Source of the DNA: Meghimatium bilineatum
Taxonomy: Eukaryota > Mollusca > Gastropoda > Stylommatophora > Philomycidae
Length of the DNA stretch: 64,000 nucleotides
Direction: 5' to 3'
Assembly (NCBI GenBank): GCA_034231615.1
Contig: CM067322.1
Location: 67,813,354-67,877,353, forward strand
The notes beneath the pieces are model-generated. The model saw nothing but the letters and a program-made list of their open reading frames with translations, was not told where the DNA came from and did not search any database. A program made the position numbers and the translations under genes. Of the stretch, positions 1 through 10,634 are shown one piece after another (positions within the stretch are counted from its first letter, which is position 1; each line of letters starts with the position of its first letter).

Positions 1-139
1 TTTCCAGTGAACGTACTAGACAGTTGAGCACTTGGGTACACCGTAATACCTGTTGATCGCGTGTGTTCTGACACTGTATCATATCTCAGCTTGCTGTTAC
101 ATTTACTTTTACTATTGAATCGCGTGATTACCAATGACC

Positions 140-305
140 ACGGTATACGTGGAATGGAGAGTGGGAGAGTAACATAACGAGATTGATAGGTTACAGTCTA
201 GCAGAGTGTATCATCAAGGCAAGATACAGGGGATGTTGGAGTTCTGTTGCAGCCAACCTTCGTTGCCGTGACGGCACTTACTGATGATAATGATGACGAT
301 GTGGA
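140..305 (+). mobile_element. LINE 3' end fragment (family B)
   Basis: Translated on + with a few breaks, this resembles the last codons of a non-LTR retrotransposon ORF2: a 'LTGYSLAECTT' type segment, then 'CWRSVAANLRC', then a run of GAT triplets. The same tail recurs at 13,205-13,305, 36,685-37,150 and 58,640-58,945, which supports an interspersed family. The copy is 5' truncated and has no usable reading frame. The clade is not certain. Confidence 0.55.
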
Positions 306-312
306 AGTTATT

Positions 313-445
313 TAGTTTGTTCACGTGACGTTTGTTCACTTTTCACTAATATCGACTCTCTTATGTTTATAAGTCACGGCTTGTGAAATTTATTGAGTTT
401 GTTCACATGACGTATGCTCACTTTTCACAAGTATCGACTCTCTTC
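313..445. repeat. Two-copy direct duplication, about 81-bp spacing
   Basis: A block of about 50 bp beginning AGTTTGTTCACGTGACG at 313 recurs, slightly diverged, at about 395 (GAGTTTGTTCACATGACG). Both end in TATCGACTCTCTT. It is a simple tandem duplication with no coding content. Confidence 0.6.
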
Positions 446-1946
446 TCAATTACACAATCTTATTGACAGATCAAGAAATTATCTAAAACAAAAGTGACGA
501 TGTTTGACTGTGTGATTTCAATTTGTTTTCGTCACAATGTTCACACATATTAATCAATGAAAATCACTGGGAAAAAATCAAATAGGTCACGTATGAAGAA
601 TGATTCACGGACATCTAGAGATATATATATATTTAATGTCATTTTACGAATTTACAAAACAGTCGGTTGGCACGTTGCCAGTTTGTTCTGTCCGTGAACC
701 ATTTTTCCCCCATTATAGGTGGAAAATGTATAAACCTAGTTAATACTAAGTCCTACTTCCAGATAGCCCTGAGTGATGATCTCACACAGCGTCATTTATC
801 TTTGCTTGTCGTACTTTTACCGTGCTTTGTATAACTCAGTGCGACACATAGTTAACACAAAGCGATTAATAATAGGTTGCATCAGCTGACGCTGCATTAC
901 TGACGCTGCACCCAATCAGAAATACTACTGTTCTGGATAGGGGCTTGGTATTCACTGTTAGGGCAACCCCAGCTATTTTTTTTATAACAACCGACTCCTT
1001 GTTGACGATGTAGCATGTATCTAGATGAACGTTGATGATTCGGATGTCAATAGGACTGTATAATTGATTATAGAATCGATCAGCATCGAACAGCACTGGA
1101 AACACAACTACTCTGTAAACCTTCATCAGCAAACATACAATATAATGCATTAAGATACCTGAGAAATGGTTCATCCTAAGAACTTATCATAGGAAGAAAA
1201 CGCAGGGAGTTGAGCAAATTACAACATGTAGAGTACAAGATAGAAAGTATTTAAAAACGTGTACAATTCATTGTGAAGATGACAGTTGTGAACATGACAA
1301 ATGATGTGATAATTTCAACAAGCACTCTCCCACTCCAATTAAGGTCGCTGTTTGTGAGATGACAAATTTTTGTTCCCTATTTCAACTTCAACTTTTCCAT
1401 GCAGAGGGTTTCTGTTTAAAAAACAATTCCCTTGTATTTCACTTAATGTTAGCTTTTAATGTGTCACTTTAACTTAATTCTTGACACATGGGCTTTTCCG
1501 AAACTATATTTAGATACTACACATTATTGTGAAAGACGTTTAATAATATTAAACATGTTGGAAAATTGGGGGGGGGGGAAGCCGTTTAATAGAACTCAGC
1601 TTGGAACAAACTAATGACGTTTTGCTAATTACTGAAAACATACATAATAATACACACAAATCGACATTGTAACGACAGGGCCTTTATCAAGATTACATAC
1701 ACAACAATAACAAAGAAAATAGCATAACGGCACTATTGACGTTCATATTGCACAGCTAAATTTGGAGATAACATGCACAATTTGAAACTAGAGGGCCAGA
1801 GGTGAAACAAAACAAATAGAAACTATACAAAATATACATCCACATATGCCTACATGTGAAACAAGGCAAACATAGAAATGACGGAACAAAACTATGTCAT
1901 CCGAAGGAATGATGGGCATTGATCTCAAATGTTTCAATCTTTCAAA

Positions 1947-1947
<1 letters not shown>
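446..1947. other. AT-rich non-coding stretch, nothing recognised
   Basis: Presumed part of the large intron upstream of the first eag exon seen here. It holds a short poly-G run near 1,570 and no reading frame that I can relate to a protein family. Confidence 0.4.
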
Positions 1948-1949
<2 letters not shown>

Positions 1950-1989
<40 letters not shown>

Positions 1990-1997
1990 TAGATAGC
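1950..1997. repeat. (TA)n microsatellite with a (GATA) edge
   Basis: Uninterrupted alternating TA for about 38 bp, then TAGATAGATAG. It abuts the GIY-YIG remnant that follows. Confidence 0.9.
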
Positions 1998-1999
1998 CC

Positions 2000-2395
2000 T
2001 TCTCATGTGCGTGGTTGGTCCGGCCGTTTGAAAAGCATAATTAATGGATGTTACCTCAAAATCCTGGGCGGCCCGATTGCCCGTGTCTTTGAAGCGATGG
2101 ACAACGGGAGTCTAAATGGTTTTCGATGGTGTATAGATGTTAACAGAATTGGTTGCAGGCCTCTTTCCAGCGTCATCTATATACGTCATGTTGTAACGCT
2201 TGCAGATTATGGCATAGATGACGCTGCGGGACACACATGTGAAACTCTCTGTGGTAACTGGCTGTGGAGAATGTGAAATAAGGGGTGTAGGTGACATAGG
2301 CACAGTTGTAGATTCTTTCACGTTTGCAGATGATGGTGCCAAAATGAATAGGAACGTCTGGCTTTGATAAAGACCTTTTGGTCGCAACGTGGATT
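2000..2395 (-). pseudogene. Penelope-like element remnant, GIY-YIG endonuclease end
   Basis: Read on the minus strand, the frame gives CVSRSVIYAIIC, then YNMTYID, then an arginine-containing helix, a stop, and FKDTGNRAAQDFEV. This is the pattern of the C-terminal GIY-YIG nuclease of Penelope-like retroelements: a VIY core, CxxC-like cysteines, YIG-ET-RR, and later F-x-x-T-G-H. Here YIG has become YID, the second cysteine of the zinc-like pair is lost, and an in-frame stop follows, so the copy is dead. No reverse transcriptase is seen next to it, so it is a 3' fragment. A better preserved copy lies at 13,995-14,400. The family call rests on motif recall, not on a search. Confidence 0.6.
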
Positions 2396-2632
2396 TATGT
2401 GTGTTGTTATTTGACTTTCCAGTGATTTAGCAAAATTTCATTACACTGTTCCATGCTTTGCCTGTTGAATTTCAGTTTTGCTGCAGTGAGTACATATAAT
2501 AATATTGATATTGTTTGCCCCGAGTCTTTCATTTGATATTGACAAAAGGTATACACAAAGTAACCAGTATAAATCAATTGTGTCCTTTTAGAAGGCTAAT
2601 TTCCAATTAATCAACATGTTTTAGATAGAGGA

Positions 2633-2639
2633 TTATATA

Positions 2640-2684
<45 letters not shown>
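2633..2684. repeat. (TA)n microsatellite
   Basis: About 50 bp of alternating TA with one C interruption near 2,658. Confidence 0.9.
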
Positions 2685-2685
<1 letters not shown>

Positions 2686-3013
2686 ATCTAACACATGTAC
2701 AGGTGTTTGTTTTTTGATAACTCATAAATTGTTTTTTGTTGTTTTCTCTTCGATAAATCTGACATTCCGTTCTGTAATTTATACCACCACTTTCGTGCGA
2801 ATTTATGACATAATGAACATTAATAATATGTATGTGGACTCATCAGAGCTGATATGACTAATTGTTTCGACAGTATATGAGAGTTCACACTTGATGGCAG
2901 CATGTTTGACCGAAATACCTTGAATATTAATCCAAATAAATGTGATGACGTCTAGTCAGTGTCTAAGTAATTGAATGATTCATAATTTTGTTAATCCGAG
3001 ACGTTTCTTAGAC

Positions 3014-3377
3014 CAGTGATTCTTAACCTTTATTTTGCCCGTGGTCCCGTTTTGAGACACTTGTTCGTCCTTGCTCACCCTCTTTGTGATGCTTAAACAA
3101 TGTCGTTTACTTTTCTCAGATAACACCAATTCTTTAGTTATTTATTCACATCTTACTTGCTACATACTATTCAAATATTACCTTTATATGCTTTTTCTCA
3201 TTTGAAACACAATCGTGCGTCTCAATAGTCTATGTAGCTCCCATGCTAATTTCTGCGGCTCACCTGTTAATCTCTGTGACCCACTCCATTCTATGTAGTC
3301 CCCCTGCTAGTCTCTGTGATCCCTTGTTGGTCTCTGTGGCCCACACAGTACCATATGACCATCGCTGAGAACCACTG
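3014..3377. mobile_element. Candidate hAT-like MITE, 364 bp
   Basis: The ends are imperfect inverted repeats: CAGTGATTCTTAAC at the left, and GCTGAGAACCACTG at the right, which reverse-complements to CAGTGGTTCTCAGC. The flanks TCTTAGAC and ATTTAGGC may be a diverged 8-bp target duplication (5 of 8 bases agree). There is no coding content. Ends of the CAGTGGTTCTCAA kind are typical of hAT elements. Age makes the duplication weak evidence. Confidence 0.5.
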
Positions 3378-3551
3378 ATTTAGGCAAAAATAATATTATG
3401 TACTTCATAACCTTTGTATTATGTCACTAAGTCTAATTAACAATAATTAATTATTTCGCTTAATCTATTTGACAATATTTCATTATGCCGCTAAATGTAT
3501 TTGACTTTTCATTGTGTCGCTAAGTTTATTGACAATATTACTTGTCAGATC

Positions 3552-4776
3552 GGAGTGCAAAGGGAACGCATTGCTCTAGGCGGACCCAGGGTTAGCAGAT
3601 AACCAAGATCCCAAATGTACCTCCACGCGGTGCACCCTGGAAACAGAAATACAGCAGCTCGAGCTGATTCTGGCCAAATCATTTGGGGATCGTGTCCGAG
3701 AATGTGGAGGTAGCAGATGGAAGGAGATTTTTCTGCACAAGAGACAGACAATATCTCCAACACCACCAGCATCACCACATATAGCGACACTGTCGACATA
3801 CTGTGAAGTTAGTCAGTCCAGTCCGAACATTGGAGGGGCGGCCAATGTAAAAACACGTAAAGGTAGATGCATGGCGAGTGACAAATATATTTCCTACCGA
3901 GTACAATGAAACAATGAAAGGGCAGAACAGCGCTAGAGGGCAGCGCGAACTACAAATAGAAAGTGAAAAGTCCCTAGGAAAGGGGAACTACAAGCTCCGT
4001 CAGCTCGAGACGAGCTTCTAGTTACCTGTGTTCCTTACAGGCAGAGACCCAGACCCATTCATTGGCGTTTGGTAAAGCAAGAAGACCTAATCCAACTCTA
4101 ATGTCGAGCCTCCTAAACCGGAAATATGCTCGCGAAGAGAAAGGGTTCTGTACCCGATGGGCTTCGGCAAGAAAGGGACAACGATTTAGCCCTGGTCCAA
4201 CTCTACTGCCAGGTTTTCCTACACCGGAAATACACTTGAAGAGAGAAAGGGTTCAGTACCTGATGGGCTCAGGCGCTATTGGGACAAGGACGCTCAGCTC
4301 GAGAACGCCTTGCTCTCAAACGCGTGGTGTGAGACTCGAACTTGGACAATGGGTACACGATGTCGGTGAATGACACCTCGGCTAAGAGGGCGAAAGAGCC
4401 AGGGTCCAACTCCTCTGTTTAGTTCTTCCCCTTAAGGAACCAGGCTCACGGATGAGAAACGGTTCAGTACCCAATGGGCACAGGCACAGCACGTCCAATT
4501 ACACGAGGCAAGTTCATAGACAGTGGAACACCTCGTGCGAGTCAGACGAGAGCAAAAATCGTCTGGGCGAAGAGTCGCCACTACGCGTGCCTGGAGAAGA
4601 TATAGAGGCTGTCACGGGCTAAGGGTAGCCCACCCGAATTGTCAAAGCATGCCGAAATCGGATGTGCTAGGCCTACAAGGCGCATAACGGTGGCACAACG
4701 TATTCACGCTCCCGGCGGAAATCGCACGGATATCTGTGATGGTTACAATGGAGCGAACGAAAAACAAACAAACAAA
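3552..4776 (+). mobile_element. 1.2-kb non-coding retroposon, copy A
   Basis: The element starts GGAGTGCAAAGGGAACGC, ends in an (AAAC)n tail at 4,761-4,776, and is flanked by a perfect 11-bp direct repeat CTTGTCAGATC (3,541-3,551 and 4,777-4,787). A near-identical copy in opposite orientation is at 32,992-34,221 and a diverged relative starts at 28,826. It has no reading frame longer than about 100 codons. Internally, a segment with 'TCCAACTCTA...CCGGAAATA...GAGAAAGGGTTCTGTACC...GATGGGC' occurs about three times (near 4,085, 4,193 and 4,395). The tail and the duplication show movement through RNA by target-primed reverse transcription, presumably with LINE enzymes in trans. No tRNA-, 5S- or 7SL-like head was recognised. 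Confidence 0.75.
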
Positions 4777-4787
4777 CTTGTCAGATC

Positions 4788-5825
4788 CAAGCCCGTAGAT
4801 TCGAGAGAGAAACAGGGGTTCAATTCTCCTCCTTTGGAAGTCAGAACATGACTTTTAATACTAAGAATTTAGCCAAAAGGCGGGAACCGTCTCCTCCCCA
4901 TCACCAACCCATCCCTTTAAAGATTTTTCAAAAACAAACATCACCAAAATCTCTTGAAAATGACAGCACTAAGAACAAAAAACGAACTAATTACCTTTTT
5001 TATATAAACTCCTCATTACCAACCACGTATCTACGGTCCTGCTCAGATCTATAGCGATTTCTTCACGTGTGTCTTGTAATGCTACTACGAGAAAGCAATT
5101 TGAATATGTCCACTTGTGACATATAATACCACTACGAGGACTCAACTTGAATATTTTTACGTGTCCATTGTCGCGACCTGAAATGGGTTATTTATTATGA
5201 ACGAGCATCATCGTACTCTACGCAAACCAATAATTATTATTTTCCTAACATATGCTGATGGTTCCTTTAGCTCATTCATTCAAGAACTAGCTCTAATGGA
5301 AGATTAATCCGCGAACCAAATAAACCCAGTCTACCGTGTACTTTTAATTATTCTCCATGACTTTCCATGTAATGCTAACATCGCTGAGGAATGTCTCTCT
5401 TCTCTAAGTTGTACTAGTGTTCCCATATCCTCTTTTTCAATTTGATGCTTATATCTCTGAGTACTTTTCTTTCTTTTCTAACTTGTTCTAGGATTTCCCT
5501 ATCCTCTCTCTTCCTATGGACTCCATATCAATGCGCGTCTTACAAATACAGTTTAATGCTTTCCTAAGTGTCCAACTTGGACATGGTTTACATGCAAACA
5601 GGGTCACATATAAGTGATATCTTCTTGGTTCGCGAATTAGAAACATTTCTCACCTTATCCCGTCGGTGCCCAATCATATTTCTGCCATATTCAACCCATC
5701 AATCATAATCTAAATACGTCATCAACTATAGAAGCTAGCTAAGAAAGTTCACAACGATTCGCTTATCCATCTTCAATTCACTTACTATAGATACATAATA
5801 TAAAGAAATATCTTCTCTCATTACC
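4788..5825. other. Non-coding stretch, nothing recognised
   Basis: Mixed-composition sequence between the retroposon and the LINE. Short open frames exist but match no family I know. Confidence 0.35.
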
Positions 5826-5829
5826 GAGA

Positions 5830-8250
5830 ACGCAGTGTATCCTGGACAGTCGATCCAGCAGGTTGGAAATGATATACCTGTCATATCGATGAACATCCTA
5901 CAACCATCACTATCTGTAAAACCTCAGCCTTGTTTCTCAGAAGCACGTACATATATATTTGTAAAATCATTGACATCATTTTCGCCAGTGTTTCTGGTGT
6001 TCATAAATGGTCTAATCTGCTAAACTCAACCAGGTGTAAGAGTCGTCATGTACACTGACGACTTGCTGGTGTAGTGTGTAGAGGAGCATCTAGAGATCGC
6101 CAGCAAGAAAATAAGGTAAAATACACGAATCAGTGGACAGGTTTCTACGGAACAAATAGCTAACATAATTAAACGGAACGAAATTCCGATAAAGACGCAT
6201 ATACCGACGCTTCCAATATTCGACACTTTGTGCGATGACCAATCGGCATGCGCGCTGCACACGGAGTGGGTGGTGGATGGCCAGTTCATTGCGCGCAAAT
6301 AGCTTTATCGGTATTTTGTGTAAGTTACCACTTTTTAAGTTTGCGAGATAATGCAATAGCATATGAAATGAAAAAGTTGGTATGTTGTCACGTGATTCGT
6401 CCACTGATTCTTGTATTGTACCAAAATACACAAGACAGAAGAAGACATAACAGCATTTGCAGAAAAAATGATAGTCAAAATTAATGCTAAAAAAATCCTC
6501 TTTACTCTCTCAAATAAAGACACAACAAGAGCGATAAAACACGGACACATGTATTGAAACAGAAGAGAAGACGATATACTTGGACACCACACCAGAGACT
6601 GACAAGGAAGCCTCATATTTGACAAAATGGCGACAACATCAAGAACACGATGTGCCATCCTGATGAAATTGGCAAGGGCAAACTGGGGTGAGTGGGGGTG
6701 AGTGGGGGTGGATGGGATGAAGCAACATGAAGATGGTATATGTAGGTGCAATAAGTGCATTACTAGATTTCCGGATCAACAGCATGGACCTCAGCAGCAA
6801 ATTTCATCTACAAGCTCTGGATAGTGTACAAAATATATCATTCCGTCTTATCGCAAGTGCCAACAAGATAATGAAGACCAGATTCGGTGACCTAGCCAGT
6901 GGAAAGCTGAAGGGAAGCAGTTTCATTCACCGATCCAAAAAACGAATAGAATGCAAGTATGAACTGTCAACATAACACATTAATCAGCACCAATTCTTTC
7001 CTAGTTCCGTTGGGGGGGGGGGAAGAGGATGTAGATACAATATCAAAATATCACTTTCAGAATCATTATAAACAGCACTTACACTGTGAAATAGTTGAAC
7101 ACTCTACAAAAGAGAACAATAGTGTACAACATGATTGAAGATATGTACCCCAGTGAGGCGTGGATACAGGTATATGTACCCCAGTGAGGCGTGGATGCAT
7201 GTATATGTACCCCAGTGAGGCGTGGATACAGATATATGTACCCCAGTGAGGCGTGGATACAGGTATATGTACCCCAGTGAGGCGTCGATGCAGGTATATG
7301 TACCCCAGTGAGGCGTGGATACAGGTATATGTACCCCAGTGAGGCGTGGATACAGGTATATGTACCCCAGTGAGGCGTCGATGCAGGTATATGTACCCCA
7401 GTGAGGCGTGGATACAGGTATATGTACCCCAGTGAGGCGTGGATACAGGTATATGTACCCCAGTGAGGCGTGGATACAGGTATATATTAATGGATCGGGA
7501 ACGAATGCAGTAAAGAACGGAGATACTGGTGTGTATATAAATATAAGGAAAAAATAAAATGAATCCACGTGTTCGAGAACTGGAATATTCAGTTCCAACT
7601 ACTCTGCTGAAGAACATCATAGCTTTCCTACAGAAATGTTTAAAAGTACAACAATCATATGCCACCAGGTGGTGTTTCTTACTGATGCAATGGCTTTCCT
7701 ATAATCCCTTGACAGAGATAAACAGCCACACCTGAATGAAGCCATACGAGAAGTGGACATCCAAAGAAGGGTAGTACTACAGTGAATATCGTCCCACTCT
7801 GGCATATCAGGAACAAAAGGAAGATATGCTAGAAAACAAATGGAGCAACAAAAAGATTAAGAAGTCAGTTACCAAAAAAGAGGATCCTCATCAGCTATTA
7901 AGAAAATCGACCACTCAAATGACATCTTGACAGTGCATAGCATAGTTAATCCGTACCAGGACATGACACAATAAACACATATATAAATAGACTAAGATTG
8001 ATTCAATTAAATTTGTGTCCAAGTGCGCAGGCAGCACATACGGCGAAGGACATCTTGCATTATTGCGTTACACTAAACGAGTTTTGAGGGAGGAGCACTG
8101 GCCCACAGAGATAGACATCCATAAAAATGTTTGGGAGCTTTACAGAGTTTTAAAATAGAGCAGAATGTATCAATAAATGGGACTTACTGTGTTTACATGT
8201 TAAACTGGGAACCAGAAGAAGATTTTCGCAGGTGATATTATCTATCAGTT
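5830..8250 (+). pseudogene. Jockey-like LINE, reverse transcriptase and RNase H, decayed
   Basis: Fragments in changing frames line up in the order of a Jockey/I-type ORF2. An RT segment SPVFLVFINGL (about 5,980) is followed by VVMYTDDLLV (about 6,035), the Y-x-DD catalytic box. Next come RT thumb pieces: FTLSNKDTTRAIK (about 6,500), TSRTRCAILMKLARANWG (about 6,630) and LQALDSVQNISFRLIASAN (about 6,805). The RNase H domain begins at 'WIQVYINGSGTNAVKNG' (about 7,465-7,520) and continues as VVFLTDAMAFLQSL and ISSHSGISGT (about 7,670-7,830). A cysteine/histidine tail, AQAAHTAKDILHYC, lies near 8,030-8,070. Stops and frameshifts throughout make it a fossil. The 31-bp minisatellite at 7,139-7,486 sits between RT and RNase H. 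There is no endonuclease part, so it is 5' truncated. Confidence 0.7.
7139..7486. repeat. 31-bp minisatellite, about 11 copies, inside a LINE
   Basis: Eleven near-perfect copies of a unit that includes ATGTACCCCAGTGAGGCGTG and GATACAGGT. Variants have CGTCGATG or CATG in place of CGTGGATAC. The unit lacks stops in several minus-strand frames, which creates long but spurious minus-strand open frames. Read on + in one frame, the last unit gives YPSEAWIQVY and runs directly into the LINE RNase H start, so the unit is a copy of LINE coding sequence. Confidence 0.95.
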
Positions 8251-8729
8251 GAACAATTTAAATCTCTGATTTTCCGCTGTATAATAATGCTCAGGGATTT
8301 CCCAATCGATAATAGGTATGTCTGATCAATAAGAAACCATTCTTTTAGTAAATTCGAGACTATTGCAGCATCGCCTATAATCTTATCCGCATTTGATAAT
8401 GAAAATCAGCGAGCACCAAATCATTAAATAGAATGATGGAGAGACGCTGGTCAAGACGTGCAGCTACTTTTTAGTTTATATTTTGCAAGACATCACTTGC
8501 AGCCCAATGCTCTTCTTTCAATATAGTAGTTACAAGATTACAAGATTTATTGCGATCGATAAATGTTTAATACATCAAAAATAACTAAAGGAAGGTCATT
8601 CCGCACTATACAACTATTCAAAACATAACATGTACGCGTTCTCAGAATTGACTTCAGAGAATCTGAAGCCTTAGTGGGACGTGCCTAATAATATGTATGT
8701 CGAGTATACTCCACTACTTGTGTGTCTGA

Positions 8730-9050
8730 ACCAGTTCCGTGAATTATGTCATCTTCCCATGTGTTATCGGGGTCAGAAATGAAAGCAAAGACTAGTGAAA
8801 AAGTTACAGGCCAATCATGTCTTAAGAGGCTACTAAGGAGTTTTTTTAAGTGGAGTTGGCAGTCACATCCAATAGTGTAAAAGTGACCCAGAAACTGTGA
8901 TGATGTCAGATGTGGCAGATCAAAAGGTGCAGATATTGCAAGCTGAGCTGAAAACCATGATACAATACATTCCGCTCTCGGACTATAAACTGCTGATCTG
9001 CAGGACTTTAAGAACGAATACGGAAGACGGTGAAAGCCGTACCAGTGCTT
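8730..9050 (+). mobile_element. SINE-like repeat, copy 1
   Basis: It shares with 10,005-10,295 (+), 32,010-32,115 (minus) and 41,315-41,700 (minus) a head containing AAGCAAAGACTAGT and a core like CATGTCGTAAGAGGC (here CATGTCTTAAGAGGC, 8,817-8,831). A 3' part near 8,950-9,030 holds 'AACCATGATACAATACATTCCG' and 'CTGATCTGCAGGACTT'. It is non-coding. The core looks like one of the conserved central SINE domains seen across animals, but I cannot assign which. Confidence 0.5.
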
Positions 9051-9059
9051 CTCAAAGTG

Positions 9060-10000
9060 GTGACCATGGACTGTGCCAGTTCGCGAGCCATGTATAGCAC
9101 GTTTAACTAGCTTTTGCCTAACTTCAGAATGTTGCGTCTCAGCAAGTATATAAAGCATATATTTGAAATTGTATATGTGATTTTAAAATAGTGACCCTAT
9201 AAAATAAATTTGTCATTACAATGCAGTCATTAGTTTCAATTTTCGTTTATTTTCGATATATATCAAAAGTGTCTTATTTATCAAAAATCCACCTGCCAAT
9301 ACATACCTCACACTTTTAAGATATTTACACTAAATTATAAGACCTCAATTACACATGATTGGTTTATCATACACGTGGCATGATTTAGGCGCGAAATTCC
9401 AATATTTTACTCTCGAACATAACACTGGTGGTGTTTGGTTGTAGGCCTATCTCGTGCTGTCTGAAGTGGTAAAATTTCTGTTCTGGGTGCACAATAATTA
9501 GTATGCCGACAATGATCAAAGAACATCATTCGCTTATAAAAGTTGGACATGCTGCACAAATATAAAGTATATATTTATTGGGTCTAACCAAATATAATAT
9601 TATATGCAAAAAATATCATTAATACGTAAGAAGGTTAATATGATAATTGAATTTGTTTTATGACAAAACAAATTAAATATGATATAGTAATATATACAAC
9701 ATATACGGTCTTTCATCCTTTATCATTTAACGCCGATAACTAGCAGATTGTGAAATAAATTGCTAATCCGCTAATCCACAGCAATTTAAAAATGTTTGAC
9801 AGACAATAAATTATACTGCGGATGCTGATATAATTACAATTTAGTATTTCTACTCTTGGTAGGAATCTATACTATTACTTTATTCTCAAAATGTCTTTAC
9901 AAATAAATGTCAATTGGAACGCAGTGAATCCGGGATTTAGCTTTGAAATGAAATATGACCTGATTACATAAAAATTGATACATGCAACAAAAGTTGATGA
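9060..10000. other. Very AT-rich non-coding stretch
   Basis: Intronic filler upstream of the eag exon. No exon, element end or repeat that I can support. Confidence 0.35.
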
Positions 10001-10004
10001 TATT

Positions 10005-10300
10005 TGCCAGTGTTTTGTTGGGGGCCGTAAATAACAGTCATTCTGTGACCTGTCATGCATGTCGTAAGAGGCAATTAAGGCGGTTATGGAGGTGAAAGTC
10101 CGTCGAATTTCATTAATGGCCACAGTGTCCAAGAAGTCATCATGAACTTGGATGTGTAAGACCGAAAGGCACGGCTATCGGTGCCAAGTTGTAAACCATG
10201 ACATAATGTATTCCGTCTTCAGGAATACATCTTACTAATATGCAGGAGCTTGAGAGCTAGCGACGAAATAGAAGAAAGAAGAAGTTTACTTTTTTTTAAA
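10005..10300 (+). mobile_element. SINE-like repeat, copy 2
   Basis: The core GCATGTCGTAAGAGGCAATT (10,049-10,068) is intact. The 3' part (about 10,190-10,260) has AAACCATGACATAATGTATT, then 'TAATATGCAGGAGCTTGAGA', and it ends in a GAA-rich tail (GAAATAGAAGAAAGAAGAAG, about 10,265-10,285). The minus-strand copy at 41,315-41,700 ends in the same GAAGAAG pattern. The tail resembles that of the RNase H LINE at 29,632-30,305. Confidence 0.55.
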
Positions 10301-10304
10301 AATC

Positions 10305-10634
10305 AATTTATCCTTCAGGTTCTTAACTTTTTCCCAAAATATGTTACTGTTTTTGTCTTTCACATACTTAACTATTGCTCCATACATATGAATAAATGTA
10401 TCTTTCAGGTACTTAACTATTGTCCAAAATATATGAATATATTTATCTTTCAGGTACTTAATATTGCACAAAATATATGAATATATTTATCTTTCAGGTA
10501 CTTAACTATTATCCAAAATATATTAATATATTTTTCTTCTAGATACTCATCTATTGCCCTAAATATATGAATATATTTATCTGTCATGTACTTAACTATT
10601 GCCCCACACATATGACTGTGTATTATTTTTTCAG
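10305..10634 (+). repeat. 45-bp tandem array copied from an eag splice acceptor
   Basis: Units of about 45 bp begin at the pyrimidine tract and AG of the next exon and continue into its first codons. CAG-like positions fall at 10,316, 10,361, 10,406, 10,451, 10,495, 10,540, 10,585 and, for the true exon, 10,632. A typical unit reads TATCTTTCAGGTACTTAACT then ATTGTCCAAAATATATGAAT. Translated after the AG it gives VLNYCPKYMN, matching the conserved eag sequence VLNYCPKDM at this exon start. Five of the seven upstream units keep the AG (units 2 and 7 lost it), so there are several decoy 3' splice sites in tandem. The period is divisible by three, so the array stays open in frame. Confidence 0.85.

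Noticed and set aside
4800-4832. AGGGGTTCAATTCTCCT resembles a tRNA T-arm
   Set aside because: No acceptor, D or anticodon arm can be folded around it at the right spacing.
7066-7665. Minus-strand open frames of 199 and 164 codons with repeated LTGVHIPVSTPHWGTY-like peptides
   Set aside because: They are products of the stop-free 31-bp minisatellite. The underlying sequence is a dead + strand LINE.
1-10600. Upstream eag exons (pore, voltage sensor, start of C-linker)
   Set aside because: I looked for the conserved segment that normally precedes VLNYCPKDM and found none; they must lie outside the window.
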